DNA of 64,000 nt from Phallusia mammillata (taxonomy: Eukaryota; Chordata; Ascidiacea; Phlebobranchia; Ascidiidae): the NCBI GenBank assembly GCA_003260075.1, contig QLIY01000317.1:62001-126000 (forward strand), written 5' to 3'. The notes beneath the pieces are model-generated. The model saw only the letters and a list, made by a program, of their open reading frames with translations, made no database searches and was not told the DNA's origin. Below are positions 48,176-60,748 of this stretch, in pieces. The position numbers and the translations under genes are program-made. The first letter of the stretch is position 1; every line of letters begins with the position of its first letter.

Positions 48176-49075
48176 CTTCCTTAACGCAATTTTACGTGCT
48201 GTACCGATCGTGGTACGTTGCCTACTGCATTGTCACACAAAACGTCTCATTCAGCTTCTTTGAAAAAGTTTTAGGACTTTTTTACGTTGCTGCCTGACCA
48301 TACACTAAAGAAAATGTATCGAGCTCCAATTGCAGTGTTGCTTTTAGCCATGAACCACCTTTCAAACTTAACATTTGCTAAATGAAACCTACAGAAACAA
48401 TAGTGCGACTGTATCTGATCATATGTCAAACAGTTTTTTGACAGCAGTGTAGTGCAAGCAGGGCTGCATTTACTACATGCATTGTAACTTGCCTTTAGCT
48501 AGTTAGGTTATCTAGATAGCTATGTTATCGGGATTAGTTTTAGGAAACCAATACGACAGAAATGGGCAAAAATGGTAATACTCATACGGCAAGGGCGAGA
48601 AAATAGATTTTGTATTAGGTTCAACCAAATTGACAAGGCAGTTACGTTCAAATTGAAATGCAACTTTTGAATAAAACATTTACTGGTACAACGCGCTATC
48701 AAACAATACAAATATTTTTTCTTGGAAACAAATACCCACCAAATCTTTTTTACCTATTCCAATTTTTTTGAACTGTTGACATCAAAACAAGGTTATCACT
48801 CAATTGGTTACGCATATCTCTTTTAGGTTTGCAGGAAAATGTCAGCACAGGTATTCAGGTTCTCACAGACAAGAGGATGGAGTACACTATCCACAACCAC
48901 TTAACCCTAATGCACACGAAAAAAAAAATTGGTGTAATTTGTCAAACCATACGGCTTTAAAAGTCGCATCTAATCAAGATAATAAGGCCCCAATCTGCAA
49001 CTGCTTTCAGTGCAATTTTGTATTATAAATGTAGCAATACTGCAGTTTGAAATGAAAAGACATCGATTATGTTTG
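48176..49075. other. Between symporter copies A and B
   Basis: 48820-49075 is the 3' flank of copy B and resembles 60777-61021. The rest holds no symporter exons 1-3 on either strand. Confidence 0.6.
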
Positions 49076-52000
49076 CTAATTGGCAAGTTGTGCATCTGAA
49101 ACTTGCAAAGGTTTCAACTCTGTTTTTCCGGCATTCTGTTCGCCACGTCGTGGAACACCAAAGCGAAAAAACTCGCGAATCTTTGGAGAAAGACGCTTGT
49201 TGTCAACGAACGGCAAAAATAAATCTGGATTCATTGCTGAAGGCTTGTTGGCTCCTGTACAACATTTAAATAAGTCATCGAAATTTGTAACGGCGGGAAT
49301 GGAAACGGATTTTTACCTGTAGCAAATGAAACAACCAATCCAACCACCAAGGTAACTGAAAACGATAGCACCCCATAGTAGAAGTAGGATACAGCAAAAA
49401 GTGTGTTTTGCAACGTTGATCTAAAAGTAATTTGTTTCTTTTTGATAAAAAAATACACAATCAAATACAACCCAAGCCATAAAATGATTGATTTATTTAA
49501 ACCTTTCAGGTGTAATCATTATAGGAGTCGTGGAGACAAAAGATTGATTAGTGGTTTCTGGTAACCAAGTCGCATTTGACAACAACGCTTTAGCCTGACA
49601 CTGGTCGGTAGATGTCGCTATAAACGCGTATTTTTCTGGTGGTTTCCCGTATATCAGAGCACTGGCTGAAATCCAACATGTGAACACTGTTGCTACAACT
49701 TGGGCAACTGCCGCTCCCTGGAAAACAAATGTTTTACTAAGACTACTTATACGGTTTATTGTAACCTTACATCAATGTATAATGCCATTCTCCAAAGCGT
49801 GGGAAAAACGAATAAGTCTTTTCAGAAACAATTAAATACTAACTCAAACAAAATGTAAATGTAAATGAAGTATTTTTGCCGCAAGCGCCTTTCGCCCGCA
49901 TCTATGCATTGTATCTTCTATGCTAAGAAACTAATGCATTGTCTAGATATGCCCTATTTTAATATACACAAAGAGATGGGGAACAGCCCACGTTAAGAAC
50001 CTTTGGTTTAGGGTTTTGACACGGGTAAGAAAAAACGAATTCAGTACCTAAATTTCATTACGCAATAGAACGGAGGCAACAAATTTCACAACTTACAATG
50101 GTTGTGCACCAAGGAAAAAACACGGCAAGTGTGTAGACTCCCAGTATTGGGCCACCGATCGAACCAGTTATGACGAGACTCAGCTGGTTGACAGTGGTGT
50201 TGATAAATTCAATAGAGAATGCGTACGACATCACCAGAACTCCATAAATGAAGACTAAACAGGTAGTTAATGTTTGTAACAGATCAATAATATAACAGTT
50301 GCGTTTTTAGGCGATATCCAGCCCAGAAGTTTTAATCGGGCCGGGCTTTTCGGTTCGGGTTCGGGCTTAATTAGTATAAAATTAATTCAAGCCCGACGTC
50401 ACGCCAGGTCAAATTTGTAAGGTTGTTTTCCGTTGGTAAGTTTTGAGACTGTTTTTAAAAGTTCAGGTTCGGGTGCCAATTTCAAGTCAACTCTAAACAA
50501 ACCGATATTGTTGGTACCAAAAAAAACACCTCTATTTCAAATGTCATTTTAATGAAGGAAAAAAGTCTGCACATATTCAAATTTTAAAACTTATTTTGTT
50601 TTACAAAATTACAATTCTGAAACATGGGCATATAGGAGGCTAGCCTCCTACAGCTGTAGGCAAAACCACACCGCAGTGTGATAAAAGGTGCTTGTTACGA
50701 CTTACATAATCTTATATATTGGCTTATGTAATCTCATACAATGACAGATATAATCTTATATAAGGACTTATATAATGTAATGTAATCACTTAATGTCACC
50801 TAAAAGTCGCCCTGATATAGAATCTGCTTCGTCAGTTAATGCAACTCACGAAGTTCGATATTATTATATTTGCAATAAACAGTTACATCACACATGAAAC
50901 AATTTCAAACTAATTGCTTTAAAATGGATTGGAAAACTCACAAGCAACAAAAAGCAACTATCAAGTATAAGTAGTTGCTTAAAACAGTTAAAAACTAATA
51001 TAAAACAACCTGAGATTTTGCTGATACGTAACTTGGTCCGTTCAGTGAGATTAGGTTTCCAAGGAAGGATAAAGTCTTCTAAAATAAGTGCCCCGTTCGC
51101 ATTGATTCCTGACGATATTGTGCTGTAGTTTTAAAATAGATTAAAATATAAGAAAGCTGTAAAAACGCAAACCACTTAAATCAAAATTCTTTAGACAAGA
51201 CATCTCTAAACGAGACTGTCTAAACGCTATGTCAACATTAAGCAGTCATAGTGTTTGGGTCGAAGCAATGTTTACAAAAACAGATTTTATGTTTTGTTAA
51301 ACAACTGAAGCGATCACTGTTAAACTAAGGAAGACCTATCTTTGTGCAGACTTATCCTAGTACAATAATTCACCTCATAGCTCCACTAAACGCCGCCGAT
51401 ACAAAGAGACCCGCCATTCCAGGTACATTCTTGAAAATCTTCACCACCATATATGGCAGAAGTTGGTCGGGTTTTTCAATTTCTCCAGTTTTCAGTGGAT
51501 CACAGCCTTCAAAGTACGCGTACATCACACATCCAATCATCGCAGCCATGGAGAAAAAGATAACAGAAGGAACGATGGACAACACAGCAGCTCTGCAACA
51601 TGTTTTCACGTTGAAAAACCGTAATCTTTTTTATATTATTTAAACCAGTGGTTCCCAACCAGGGCCCATGACCTCCAGGGGGGCCATGAGTTGTGTTCGG
51701 GGGGGCCACAGGCGTAGATTCACAAGAAACACCCACTAGTCATTTTCACTTTAACTTTATTCCCGAATTTAATCGACTATTTCACATACCATTTGTTTAT
51801 AGTGAGGTTTATCACGCTCATTTACTCTATTAGACCTGTCTAAGGCCAAAATTAATACCGCATTCCCAATGCAAGATTGTTATCTACATTTTAAGGGGAC
51901 CACAGGTCCTACATGGTAACTTGAGGGGGCCACGAGGCCAAAAAGTTACTTTGAGGGGGCCATGGTCCACGAAACGTTGGGAACCACTGATTTAAACCAA

Positions 52001-55000
52001 AGCAATGTAACTAATTGTCAAACAAACGCACATGCGAGCGTGTTTTACGGATTTGCAGGCCAAGTAGCGCTGGCGGGGGGGGGGTCTGCACCAGATAAAT
52101 GTTTGACCAATTACAATCGACCAGATGGTATAAGGATATGTTGGATCCAAGTTGAAACTGTAAACGTACAAAACGTGCATGTTAAAAACGACTATAGAAT
52201 TTCAGGTTTGAAAAGAAGTGAACAAAACTTAAGTTTGATTATATCTTTGATACGTCTATTTGTTTGTAGACTAAAGCGGAGAAAATCATTTTTAAAGTAA
52301 TTTAATGTACGAGTCATATATTAAAAATACCCATATTTATTTTTTTAAAGAATATTTTTCCAAATTTATGTGCACGTGGGCAGTGTTTTTACCTGAATAC
52401 CAAGTACGAACTGAAATTATATCGCCCGTTTTGGTCGGAAATGGTTAGGTTCTTTAACATTGATTAACTATTAATATCTCCGCATCTAGGGACAATAACT
52501 AAAACTTACGTGTTTTAGATTTCGTATTCTTGCACTAGCACGCAAAAATACATTGTGCATGTTTCGGTTCAATTAAGCAAGTTTTTGCATAATAAATGAT
52601 GCATTAAAGTGAATTATGGATTCAGGTGAATATGCGATGAAGCCAATTATGCAATAAAGTTAATGATGCAGATCAGTAAACTGTGCAAATATGTGAGTTG
52701 TGTCAACTTTAAAATCAACATTTCAATCCTAATACAATTACATAGAACCCTTTTTACTGCACAAATACCTTAGGCCACTTTTGCACTGGTACGAGGTGCA
52801 CATTTTTCCACCTCCTCAAATGAAGAGCTGAAAAACTGGTTTGTATTTCAAAGCATATATGAAGTTTTCATGTCGCAAGTCATTTTGACTTCTATTGGTA
52901 CCGTAACTAAATTTAGTATTTATGCACGTTCTTCTACAACACGGATATGTGCTAGTTAACGGACTAGTACATTAGCTACTACATACAACCACGTTGGTTA
53001 ACAGACGCATACTTAATAGCGTTATGTCTATTTCCTCTTTCCAGTGCATCCCACACATTTGTAAATCCCCCGACATCGCTTGTGGATTTGATAAATGCGG
53101 CCACCATACCAGCCAACATTACAAAAGTCTGTAATGTGTCGGTCCACACAACTGCTTTCATTCCTCCCTGTCAAACCGAGCAAAATGAAATCATTCAACC
53201 GACCTTAAATTATGCTTTTTATGATCCTACACTCAAAACTTTGACGTTGTATTTATACTAAAATTACAGTTTTATACCGTTTTACATCTAACAGAATTTT
53301 TTATCAAAGATATATTTTAATCGTCAAATTAGATTGATTGGGATTTTGGCTTCATCAAACAACCTTTAAATTCACGTTTATGACCAAAAAAATAGTGAAA
53401 CATCGCCAAAAAGAGTAAAAGTTTCCCAACAAAACCAAAGTAAATCGATTGTTTTTTCCTTACCAAGGTTGTATAGACAATACAAATCACACTGGTGAGA
53501 CCAATGGTGGTCCGAAGGCTTAGTGGTGTCACAGCGCTCAGTGCTAATGCTGGTAAATAAGTTGTCATTCCGTAGTACAAGGTCTGTGTAATAGATAAAC
53601 CACAAAATCATTACATTACCCAGACTTTCAGTTTTTGTAGCACAACAGTGGTGCTCTGTTGTTTACAACGCGTGGTTTGTAACTACTACACTACATTTTT
53701 AACCAACCATAAGGACAACTTTTATATTCCGAGTCTACAAAATTAAAATTCGTTTCATACATAATTATAGATTCGGAGATGTTATAAATGTTTGTGAAAA
53801 TATCTTACCAAGTAAAGAATTGATCCACCAGAAACCAATAACCGTAAGTTGCGATGAAAACGAATCTCCAATAACTATATGTAAACAACGATGAAAAAAC
53901 ATTTTATTTAAGTGTTTAAAGAGTTTAAGCAAAATATTGGGTTGATGACCATATTTTTTTCTACTTTTGTGCATTACTACAACTTTTTTACAAGTGGATA
54001 TTACTCTATGTCTAGTCAATTGTAACAAAACGTAAATATCTTTTGACACCAATTTATTATTTAGGATAATACCTCGTAAATGGACTTTGGTTTCAATCTG
54101 TGGATGAGCGGTATGTAATACACACAAGCGACAATGCAAGGAATGATGTTTGAAACCGAGTACCAGAGGATGATCGTACCGTAACCGTATGACTCAGTTG
54201 GAAAACCGATCACTGTGATAGCTGATATAAACGTGACGGCAATTGACATTCCCACCGGAAACTTTAAAGATACTTTTGTAAGCAGTGTTTTTGCATATGT
54301 TAAGCTTTTTGTTCAGTTTGTGTTACACGATTTGCGATTCATGTCTTATTGCAAACCTAAAACCAAATTAACAAAAGAAAACATTTTGCACAATGTTTCT
54401 GACACTATTTACACCGTTTAGGTTAATTATAAAATTAACAACATTATTGACATCTTTTTACCGGTGACATTTTTCTGCCTCCAAAATAATAGTTGTCTGT
54501 GTTTTCCTTTTTGCGATCAGCGATTGCGTAATAAAGTCCCACCATGAGTGGCCCGAGCAGCAGTCCTTAAAAACAAGAAATAAAGTACCCAAAGGTATTA
54601 GGGCCATGATAAAAGAAAACGTTGTAGTTGCTATTAACGTATTCGCAATCATTTACAATGTTTTGGACATGTTTGTTCTGTATAATACTTGCTGCAACCA
54701 ATTCATTGTTCAAATCTGCTCGTTTAGGACTTTTTTTATAAATTCCGAACAAATGGTAATAAAAATATATAATAATTGTTGTTGTAATGAAACTTGTAAA
54801 AGGCTATTTCAGTTAGCGGGACATTATAAATTATAAGGAACTATAAAAATAATTAGTTCAGGCAAAATTTTATACGGTTATGTTTGAGAGGTGAAGGTTG
54901 TAGCCTAATAGTAGGTTGGGTTATTACAATTTTTATACGTCAACATATGTTCTGTTGGATACGGTTATTTGTTTCCCCAACAGCTGTTGACAAACAGCTT

Positions 55001-55302
55001 TACTTAGTAACAGCAAAACATGTTTTGTATTATTGTAGGCAACTGCGCCAAGCAAAGTGTTATGCAATGTGGTGAGAAACGACGTGAAGCGTTTGTGTGC
55101 CTGAAGACATGCCACCATTACAGTGCGGTTAAGTAAGTCATGGCCTAACCGCAAACCCACGTGGATTACGAGCAGCGTTTTGAGTTGCAGTGGTGGTCTC
55201 AAGAACAGTATTTATTAGCTGCAGACATTTATTAGGTTTCCTACCTGTAAACACAACCAAGTCAACATTTCCAAAATAATTCACTTGCCCTGGGCGTTCC
55301 AT
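49076..55302 (-). CDS. SLC5-family sodium/solute symporter copy B, complete 13-exon gene
   Basis: Membrane Na+/solute symporter with the SLC5 (SSS) fold, closest by eye to the SLC5A5/6/8/12 branch. Exons: 55302-55245, 54565-54462, 54261-54073, 53874-53809, 53583-53464, 53167-53013, 52157-52032, 51592-51374, 51122-51010, 50254-50097, 49717-49503, 49420-49317, 49254-49076. All donors and acceptors are GT..AG and the phases agree, giving 601 aa (family about 600-640). The start ATG at 55302 opens MERPGQ...VDLVVFTG, then VGLYYAIADR and YYFGGRKMSP, FISAITVIGFPTES, MKAVVWTDTLQTFVM, FNLDPTYPYTIW, MYAYFEGCDPL, STISSGINA and FAVSYFYYG; the C-terminus is SDAQLAN. In exon 7 a run of ten G at 52075-52084 replaces about 25 bases kept in copies A and C. 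The net loss of 15 keeps the frame but swaps a conserved TQSIS segment for prolines, so that spot is probably wrong sequence. A hAT MITE sits in intron 7. Confidence 0.92.
51646..51989. mobile_element. hAT-type MITE, 344 bp, inside intron 7 of symporter copy B
   Basis: The ends are CAGTGGTTCCCAAC and its inverted complement GTTGGGAACCACTG, a typical hAT (Charlie-like) terminal inverted repeat. It is flanked by the 8-bp direct repeat ATTTAAAC at 51638-51645 and 51990-51997, the hAT target-site length. The interior is non-coding with several GGGGGCCA motifs. Copies A and C lack it in the same intron, so it inserted after their separation from B. Confidence 0.93.
52075..52084. repeat. Ten-G run replacing coding sequence in symporter copy B exon 7
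   Basis: The flanks GCTGGC and TCTGCACC match copies A and C, which carry 25-27 bases of coding sequence between them. Confidence 0.9.
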
Positions 55303-56722
55303 TCTTGCGGTGAAAGTTGTAAGATTCTCAAAAAAAGCGTTCCGAGTTGTTGCCGAATGATGTTAACAAAAAAATATGTCAAGAAATGCCTAAAACAACA
55401 ACAAGATGTTTAATTGTTTCTGCAAAACAGTTGTTCCTGTAAAACATGTCGCAAGTTAAAAAACAAAACAAAAACCTAACTGGACCTGCAAATAACCAAA
55501 CTAAAATCAGGGCGCTATGGGTTTCAAATTCTTTGTCAGCTACAACAAGATGTTAAAAACACGCCTTCCTTGACCCACTTTTATGTGCAGTGTCGGTCAT
55601 CAATGGTCAAACAAAAAGTCTCAACTGGCCTCTTTTACAAATGTCTTTTGGCCTAGTTGCTAAAAAAACAATAGTTTTCAGTGTTGCACTGGCTGACAGC
55701 GCACACTACACACTGTATATACCACTGCTGTAAGTAATACTTATCATTATTTTCTGCTTTTAACTATTCAGTTGGTTTTTCGTACTTCAGTTTGAACGCT
55801 ATAGAACCTCGCGGCGTAGCATTTCAGCCCGTTGCCTTGATTATGTCACCGGCTTTTCCTTCGGCACTTAAGAGCAATTAATGAACCGTTTTAATCGGTC
55901 AACTCTTGAACTGATCCCAAGGCAACTTCGTCCAAACTTCCTGACTTTCGCGTCGCCAAGTCATTGGTTTACTTTGGTGCAACTGCGCACAATTTTGTTT
56001 GTAGCTGTAAAAACAGTAAGTCCAGCGCGAGGTCTATATATAGGTTTTGTTTTAACCTCAAAATGTATTGACAAATAACGCAAAACCTTTCCAAAAACCA
56101 TATGTTTATGCTCTAGGCTACCTACCTTATACCTAAAGAGACTCAATACTTTTCGCTAAAAGCAGATAAACGAATGGTGACTTCGCTACTGACTACAACA
56201 TTTATACACGCGTCCACACCGCGTCAAAGCCAAAAGATATCTGCCATGTAGAAATTCCACGCAGGGGAATGAGCCAATTACAGAGCGTCACACACCCAAG
56301 CAATCAATGAGGCAGGAATGCGCTTAACTATGCCGGTGGAAAAACGTAATAAAGTGGAAAAGATGGTGGTATATTGCATTTAACAAGGAAGGAATACTCA
56401 TGGACAATAACGGAACAACGAAATAACTAAAAAATATGCGTTTGCCTAAACAAACTACACACACTAAGAAACTAACGTATTTAAAGGATCAAAACAAACA
56501 AAAAAACACAAAAACGTGGGCATTTAATCTGTGTGATTCAATAAACCACTTCTGTGAACCGGATTACGTTACAGTTTTACCGTAGGGGAGCTTTTACACC
56601 ACAATCATCGTGAATGAAGTTATCGCGCGCTACCACAAATAAAAACAGTGCTTTCGGAAAAAAAGATGCCAAGTGGAACTTTTAATGTACAACCACGTAT
56701 CGGCGGAGTAATAAACTCCGTA
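55303..56722. other. 5' flank of symporter copy B
   Basis: Presumed promoter side of copy B. No other gene seen. Confidence 0.4.
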
Positions 56723-56730
56723 GTGATGCG

Positions 56731-57588
56731 CAGTGGCGTAGCAGCCACTTGGCGGTTCTGTCTCTGCGCCAGGGGCGGCAGGCTGCAAGGGGGCGGACGA
56801 TGCATGTTTCAAGCTTTGGACAGATTTAAACTTAAAGCTGAAACTAGGTTTACCGGCATACACCACTTGAATGATATGTTTTGATTTTTAAATCCTCACG
56901 CGCTGCTGCAAAGCGAAAGTCACAATGGATTCACCAACGCTTTTAAAAGCACTTATGACGACCAGGTGGACTTTTTGGAGTTGGCTGTGGAAATTGACAG
57001 ATTTAAGAGGCTGGTGCGAAGCAGTGAAACCACGTTTGATCGTAATGCAACAGCGTTTGATGTTTTACAGTGGTTAGCTAAATCACACCTACTTGATTCG
57101 ACACCATATTTATGCTTGTGTCTAAAACTTTATCTTACCGGTGTTTCAATTGCGAGCTGTGAGAGGAGTTTCTCAAAGCTCAAAATGATAAAGTCGTATT
57201 CACGTTCTACCATGAATGATCCGCTATCAGCTCTATCAATTCTTTCTATAGAAAGAGACTACCTTCAAAAACTTGATTTCGAAGATATTATCGCTGATTT
57301 TGCTTCGGCGAAAGCTCGAAAAGTTCAATTTTGAGGCGGCTATTGATCTTTTATTTGCCTAATACATTTGTTCTCCATTTTTTGTCTTTTATTTTTGGCC
57401 TTAACGCTGAGACAGTGAGGCTTCTTTCTCGAGCAATATAGAACTTCTGAGACGCGGCACATTATTTGTAATTATTTTTATTGAAAAGATTGCTTGAACA
57501 TGAAACTATTTCAAAATGTGCTGCAGTCTACTTAGGGCGGCATTTTCAACGAAAGCCAGGGGCGGCAGCATGTGCTCCTACGCCACTG
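56731..57588 (+). mobile_element. Degraded hAT transposon, 858 bp, with transposase C-terminal coding
   Basis: Terminal inverted repeats begin CAGTGGCGTAG at both ends. The 8-bp target duplication GTGATGCG lies at 56723-56730 and 57589-57596. Inside, 56966-57334 is open for 122 codons and contains SCERSFSKLKMIKSYSRSTM and LSILSIERDYL, which resemble the hAT family C-terminal dimerisation domain (ZMYM1-like transposases). The reading frame upstream is broken by stops near 56881 and most of the catalytic RNase H-like domain is absent, so this is an internally deleted element. Confidence 0.9.
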
Positions 57589-58708
57589 GTGATGCGGCGG
57601 TTTGATGAATTTACTAAAAGGAATACCCGGTACCGCACATCCTGCACTGCAACATAATGGTAAACCATTGGCAGAGAAAATTCAAAACAAATACGTGGGC
57701 ATGACAGCAGCACGCCGTTGCATCCCAAAATTGTCATGCAGAGGAAACATAATAACATTGGGTAAATTCGCAAAATTTGCTAAATTTCCTGTTTACTGTC
57801 AACGACACATCCTCTTTAAACCCCCTTTAATGTTTCAATACAAACGCAATTTGACTTCATCGGCAACTTGGTTAGCTGAAATGCGTTGTATTGTAGTAGG
57901 TTTAACTGATTATTGCCAATTTTGAGTATTTGTCAACAGAATAGTCGTTTTATACATTGACACTTGACCGACATTGCTTTAACCCAGAAGAACCTGATTG
58001 GTTAAACAAAACTAACGTCACCTTATAGCAGAAAATTAATAAAAACTGATCTGACAAACTTGCAATACAACAGGCAGCTTCGCTAGGTGACTTGAAATAC
58101 TTTGTTCAGACAGCTGGAAGCTAAAAACGCCAATTGTGGCTATTAGGTTAAAATTCATCGTGTATTGCAACGAAGGAAATTGGTTTAGCTCGTTATTAAA
58201 AATGTATTTTCGTGATGTAGCCCTAAGCTGCTGTTATCTCTTTTCGTTTTAAGAATAAGCAATGTTGCTTTAGTATATGTCCTGTTGGTTGCTTTCTGAT
58301 GCCTCAGCAGTGCGTTAGACCATGTTGTCAATCATTTATGTAAACTATGTTAGGGGATAAGCGCTATAAGTTATTCGGATTGGAAAAGTAGCAAGGCGTC
58401 GAGACCAGTCTCCCGTCCATCAATCAAGCTTAGCCTGTTCGAGCCAAAGAAACTCTAATCGTCTAGCAATGCAAGTGAACCCAATGTAGATAATATACTC
58501 CGTTTATCACAAAGTGCTAAAATATAGTGAGGTAAAGCAAGTTGGCAAAAGTTCCCATTTCTATGCGCTTGTCTTATAAGTTAACTCGATAAACCCCTGG
58601 TAAAAAAATCCAGATAACTAAGATGAAGGAATCCTATGAAGTTCAAGTTCTACCAAGCAGTGATTAAACCGTTTTTTTCGACAGAATCCAGGACACTCCA
58701 GAGCATTA

Positions 58709-58886
58709 CTACCGACTAGTTTTTGAGTTTGTGACCGTTCGGCCAAGCAGAGGGTTTATGTAGTACCCATGAGCGACAATTAGTGGCCATTGGGGCAGGT
58801 CAAACCCATAGTAGTATATAAAAACATAAAGTGTAAACAGGTAACCAAAGAAACAGTGCGATAATGGGTCATTTGCCATCCATCTC
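58709..58886 (-). CDS. Anonymous candidate terminal exon with a hydrophobic segment (minus strand)
   Basis: Acceptor tttgtttcag at 58887, then open to TAG/TGA at 58709. The translation contains CFFGYLFTLYVFIYYYGFDL, which would make one membrane span, and ends TNSKTSR. The upstream minus-strand side quickly meets the plus-strand symporter fragment, so no earlier exon is visible. Function unknown; it may be chance. Confidence 0.25.
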
Positions 58887-59094
58887 CTGAAACAAAACAA
58901 ACGGGCAACTAATTCTGCCGATCATAGCATCTAGAAAAGTAGATGGTTTAACGGTCATAACGTTAACCGAGCTAATATGCTAACACAATGCTTTTCTAAT
59001 TCATATGAAAAACAAAAGGTCATACTTCAACACTTCTTTTTAGAATAAGCTTAAAATTTATTTTTAAAATTTATTTAATTGACGGATATACACC

Positions 59095-59699
59095 ATGAAC
59101 GAAATTGCTTCGACACCGAAAGGGTTTGGGACAGTTGATATGATTGTATTCATAGGTAAGTTTGAAAAATTGTTGTGTCATTAGGTTTAATTTATATTTG
59201 GATATAACATTGCATGGAACAATAACATCATGCTCCATGCAAACGCTTGATTTTGGTGCTTATCTTAAAATTCTGTTAAACTTAATTAAAGGTTTCCGCT
59301 ATTTTACTCAAAATAGTGTTAATAGAATTAATTGTTTTTTGAAGGAACCTTATCCATTTCCCTGCTTGTTGGAGTGTACTACGCCTTCAAAGATCGAAGC
59401 AAAAAAAAACAGATAACTACTACTTCGGAGAAAGATCTATGTCACCGGTAAACCAAGTCGTTTTTAAATAAAACTAAACATTTTCTAAATATTATGTGCA
59501 CTGTTTCAAGATTCCAGTTGGATTATCCATGTCGGTCACGTACATTTCTGCATTGACGGTAATCGGTTTCCCTACTGAAACTTACGGCTATGGCACTGTA
59601 CTCCTCTGGTATAGTTTGACCTGGGTGATCATGAACACGGTCCTTTTCTTTTGCTACATTCCATTCATCCGAAGACTTAAAGTCGCCTCCATTTACGAG
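59095..59699 (+). pseudogene. Orphan SLC5 symporter exons 1-3 on the plus strand
   Basis: Exon 1, 59095-59155 (MNEIASTPKGFGTVDMIVFIG, phase 1); exon 2, 59345-59447; exon 3, 59511-59699 (VTYISALTVIGFPTETYGYG, ending IYE before GTGATT). Splice sites and phases match exons 1-3 of copy B. Exon 2 is 103 rather than 104 nt: an A9 run at 59401-59409 is one base short of the frame that would give DNYYFGERSMSP. I find no exon 4 or later on this strand before the next gene, though exon 3 has a good donor. It is exactly the part that copy A lacks, on the opposite strand. Confidence 0.85.
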
Positions 59700-60488
59700 G
59701 TGATTTTACACTGCTATGCTTGTACTAAGTTTGAAAGTGACAGCAAATGTAGCTTTGCACAGTAATTGTACGTGGAATTACACAAAAAAATAGCACATAA
59801 AGTACCAAGATGTAATTCTTTCAACGTTTTTTTGCAATGATATTACCACGATGAAATTGTACAAAAAAATTACCAAGATATAATTATGGATACAAATGTC
59901 GTTTATACTACCATAAAATGACCCTATACCGCACAAAAAACTGCTGTTTTTGCAACATATGCATTGCTGAGATGAAAAGTTATCAGTACTGTACCACAAC
60001 AAATTAATGCAAAAAATAGTGCGATTAAATTAATACACACACATTGCTGTGATAAAATTGCCACAATGAAATTACTCTGATGCAGAAAAATAAACACGAC
60101 GAAATTGCATTCGTCAGAACTTCCTTATCATGCTCATTGTTTCGGCTTACCAACCTTTCGGCTTACCAACGGGGAACACAAAAGCAACTGAAAAGGTTTT
60201 TGTTGCAGTTCCTGTGCCTTAAGGCCGGATTAAACGAAAATTTGGATCAGGAAAACCACCTCTAATGGTAACGGATCGCTTTAAGGACCAAGCAAACATC
60301 GTAAAAACTGGACGTTTGCTGCTTGTTTGCTGACCTCGTTGCAAAATGATCTCACCCTTTTCATTCCGCTAAACTTATGCATCGCGAACAGTAGCTGGCT
60401 GAAACACAGTGTTTTTGCTCTCGCTAACATTGTGTTTAAAGTGAAACTATTCGCAGTTTTTTCTGCAAAATTAAATCAAAAATCAAGT
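59700..60488. other. Spacer between the two orphan symporter fragments
   Basis: 59780-60070 is built from loosely repeated ATTACCACGATGAAATT-like strings (simple, low complexity). No exon 4 homologue found. Confidence 0.5.
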
Positions 60489-60748
60489 ATGGACGAAGTT
60501 GCTTTGATCCCTAAGAGTTTTGGAACAGTAGATTTGGTTGTTTTTGTTGGTTAGTAGACAAAATGTTTCTAACTTTTGTTATAAAATCTTATCGCTCTCT
60601 TCCGAAAAAGTGTACAAAACGAACCTTTATTTGTTATTTAAAAGGAATCTTATGCGTTTCACTGCTTGTGGGGGAGTACTACGCTTTCAAAGATCGAAGC
60701 AAACAAACAACTGATAATTACTACTTTAGAGAAAGATCTATGTCACCG
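60489..60748 (+). pseudogene. Orphan SLC5 symporter exons 1-2 on the plus strand
   Basis: Exon 1, 60489-60549 (MDEVALIPKSFGTVDLVVFVG before GTTAGT); exon 2, 60645-60748 (YYAFKDRSKQTTDNYYFRERSMSP before GTAAAA), 61 and 104 nt, in frame. Eighteen bases past the exon 2 donor the sequence turns into the 3' flank of copy C, which is shared with the 3' flank of copy B. No exon 3 follows. This is a second partial copy ending at a duplication or rearrangement border. Confidence 0.85.
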
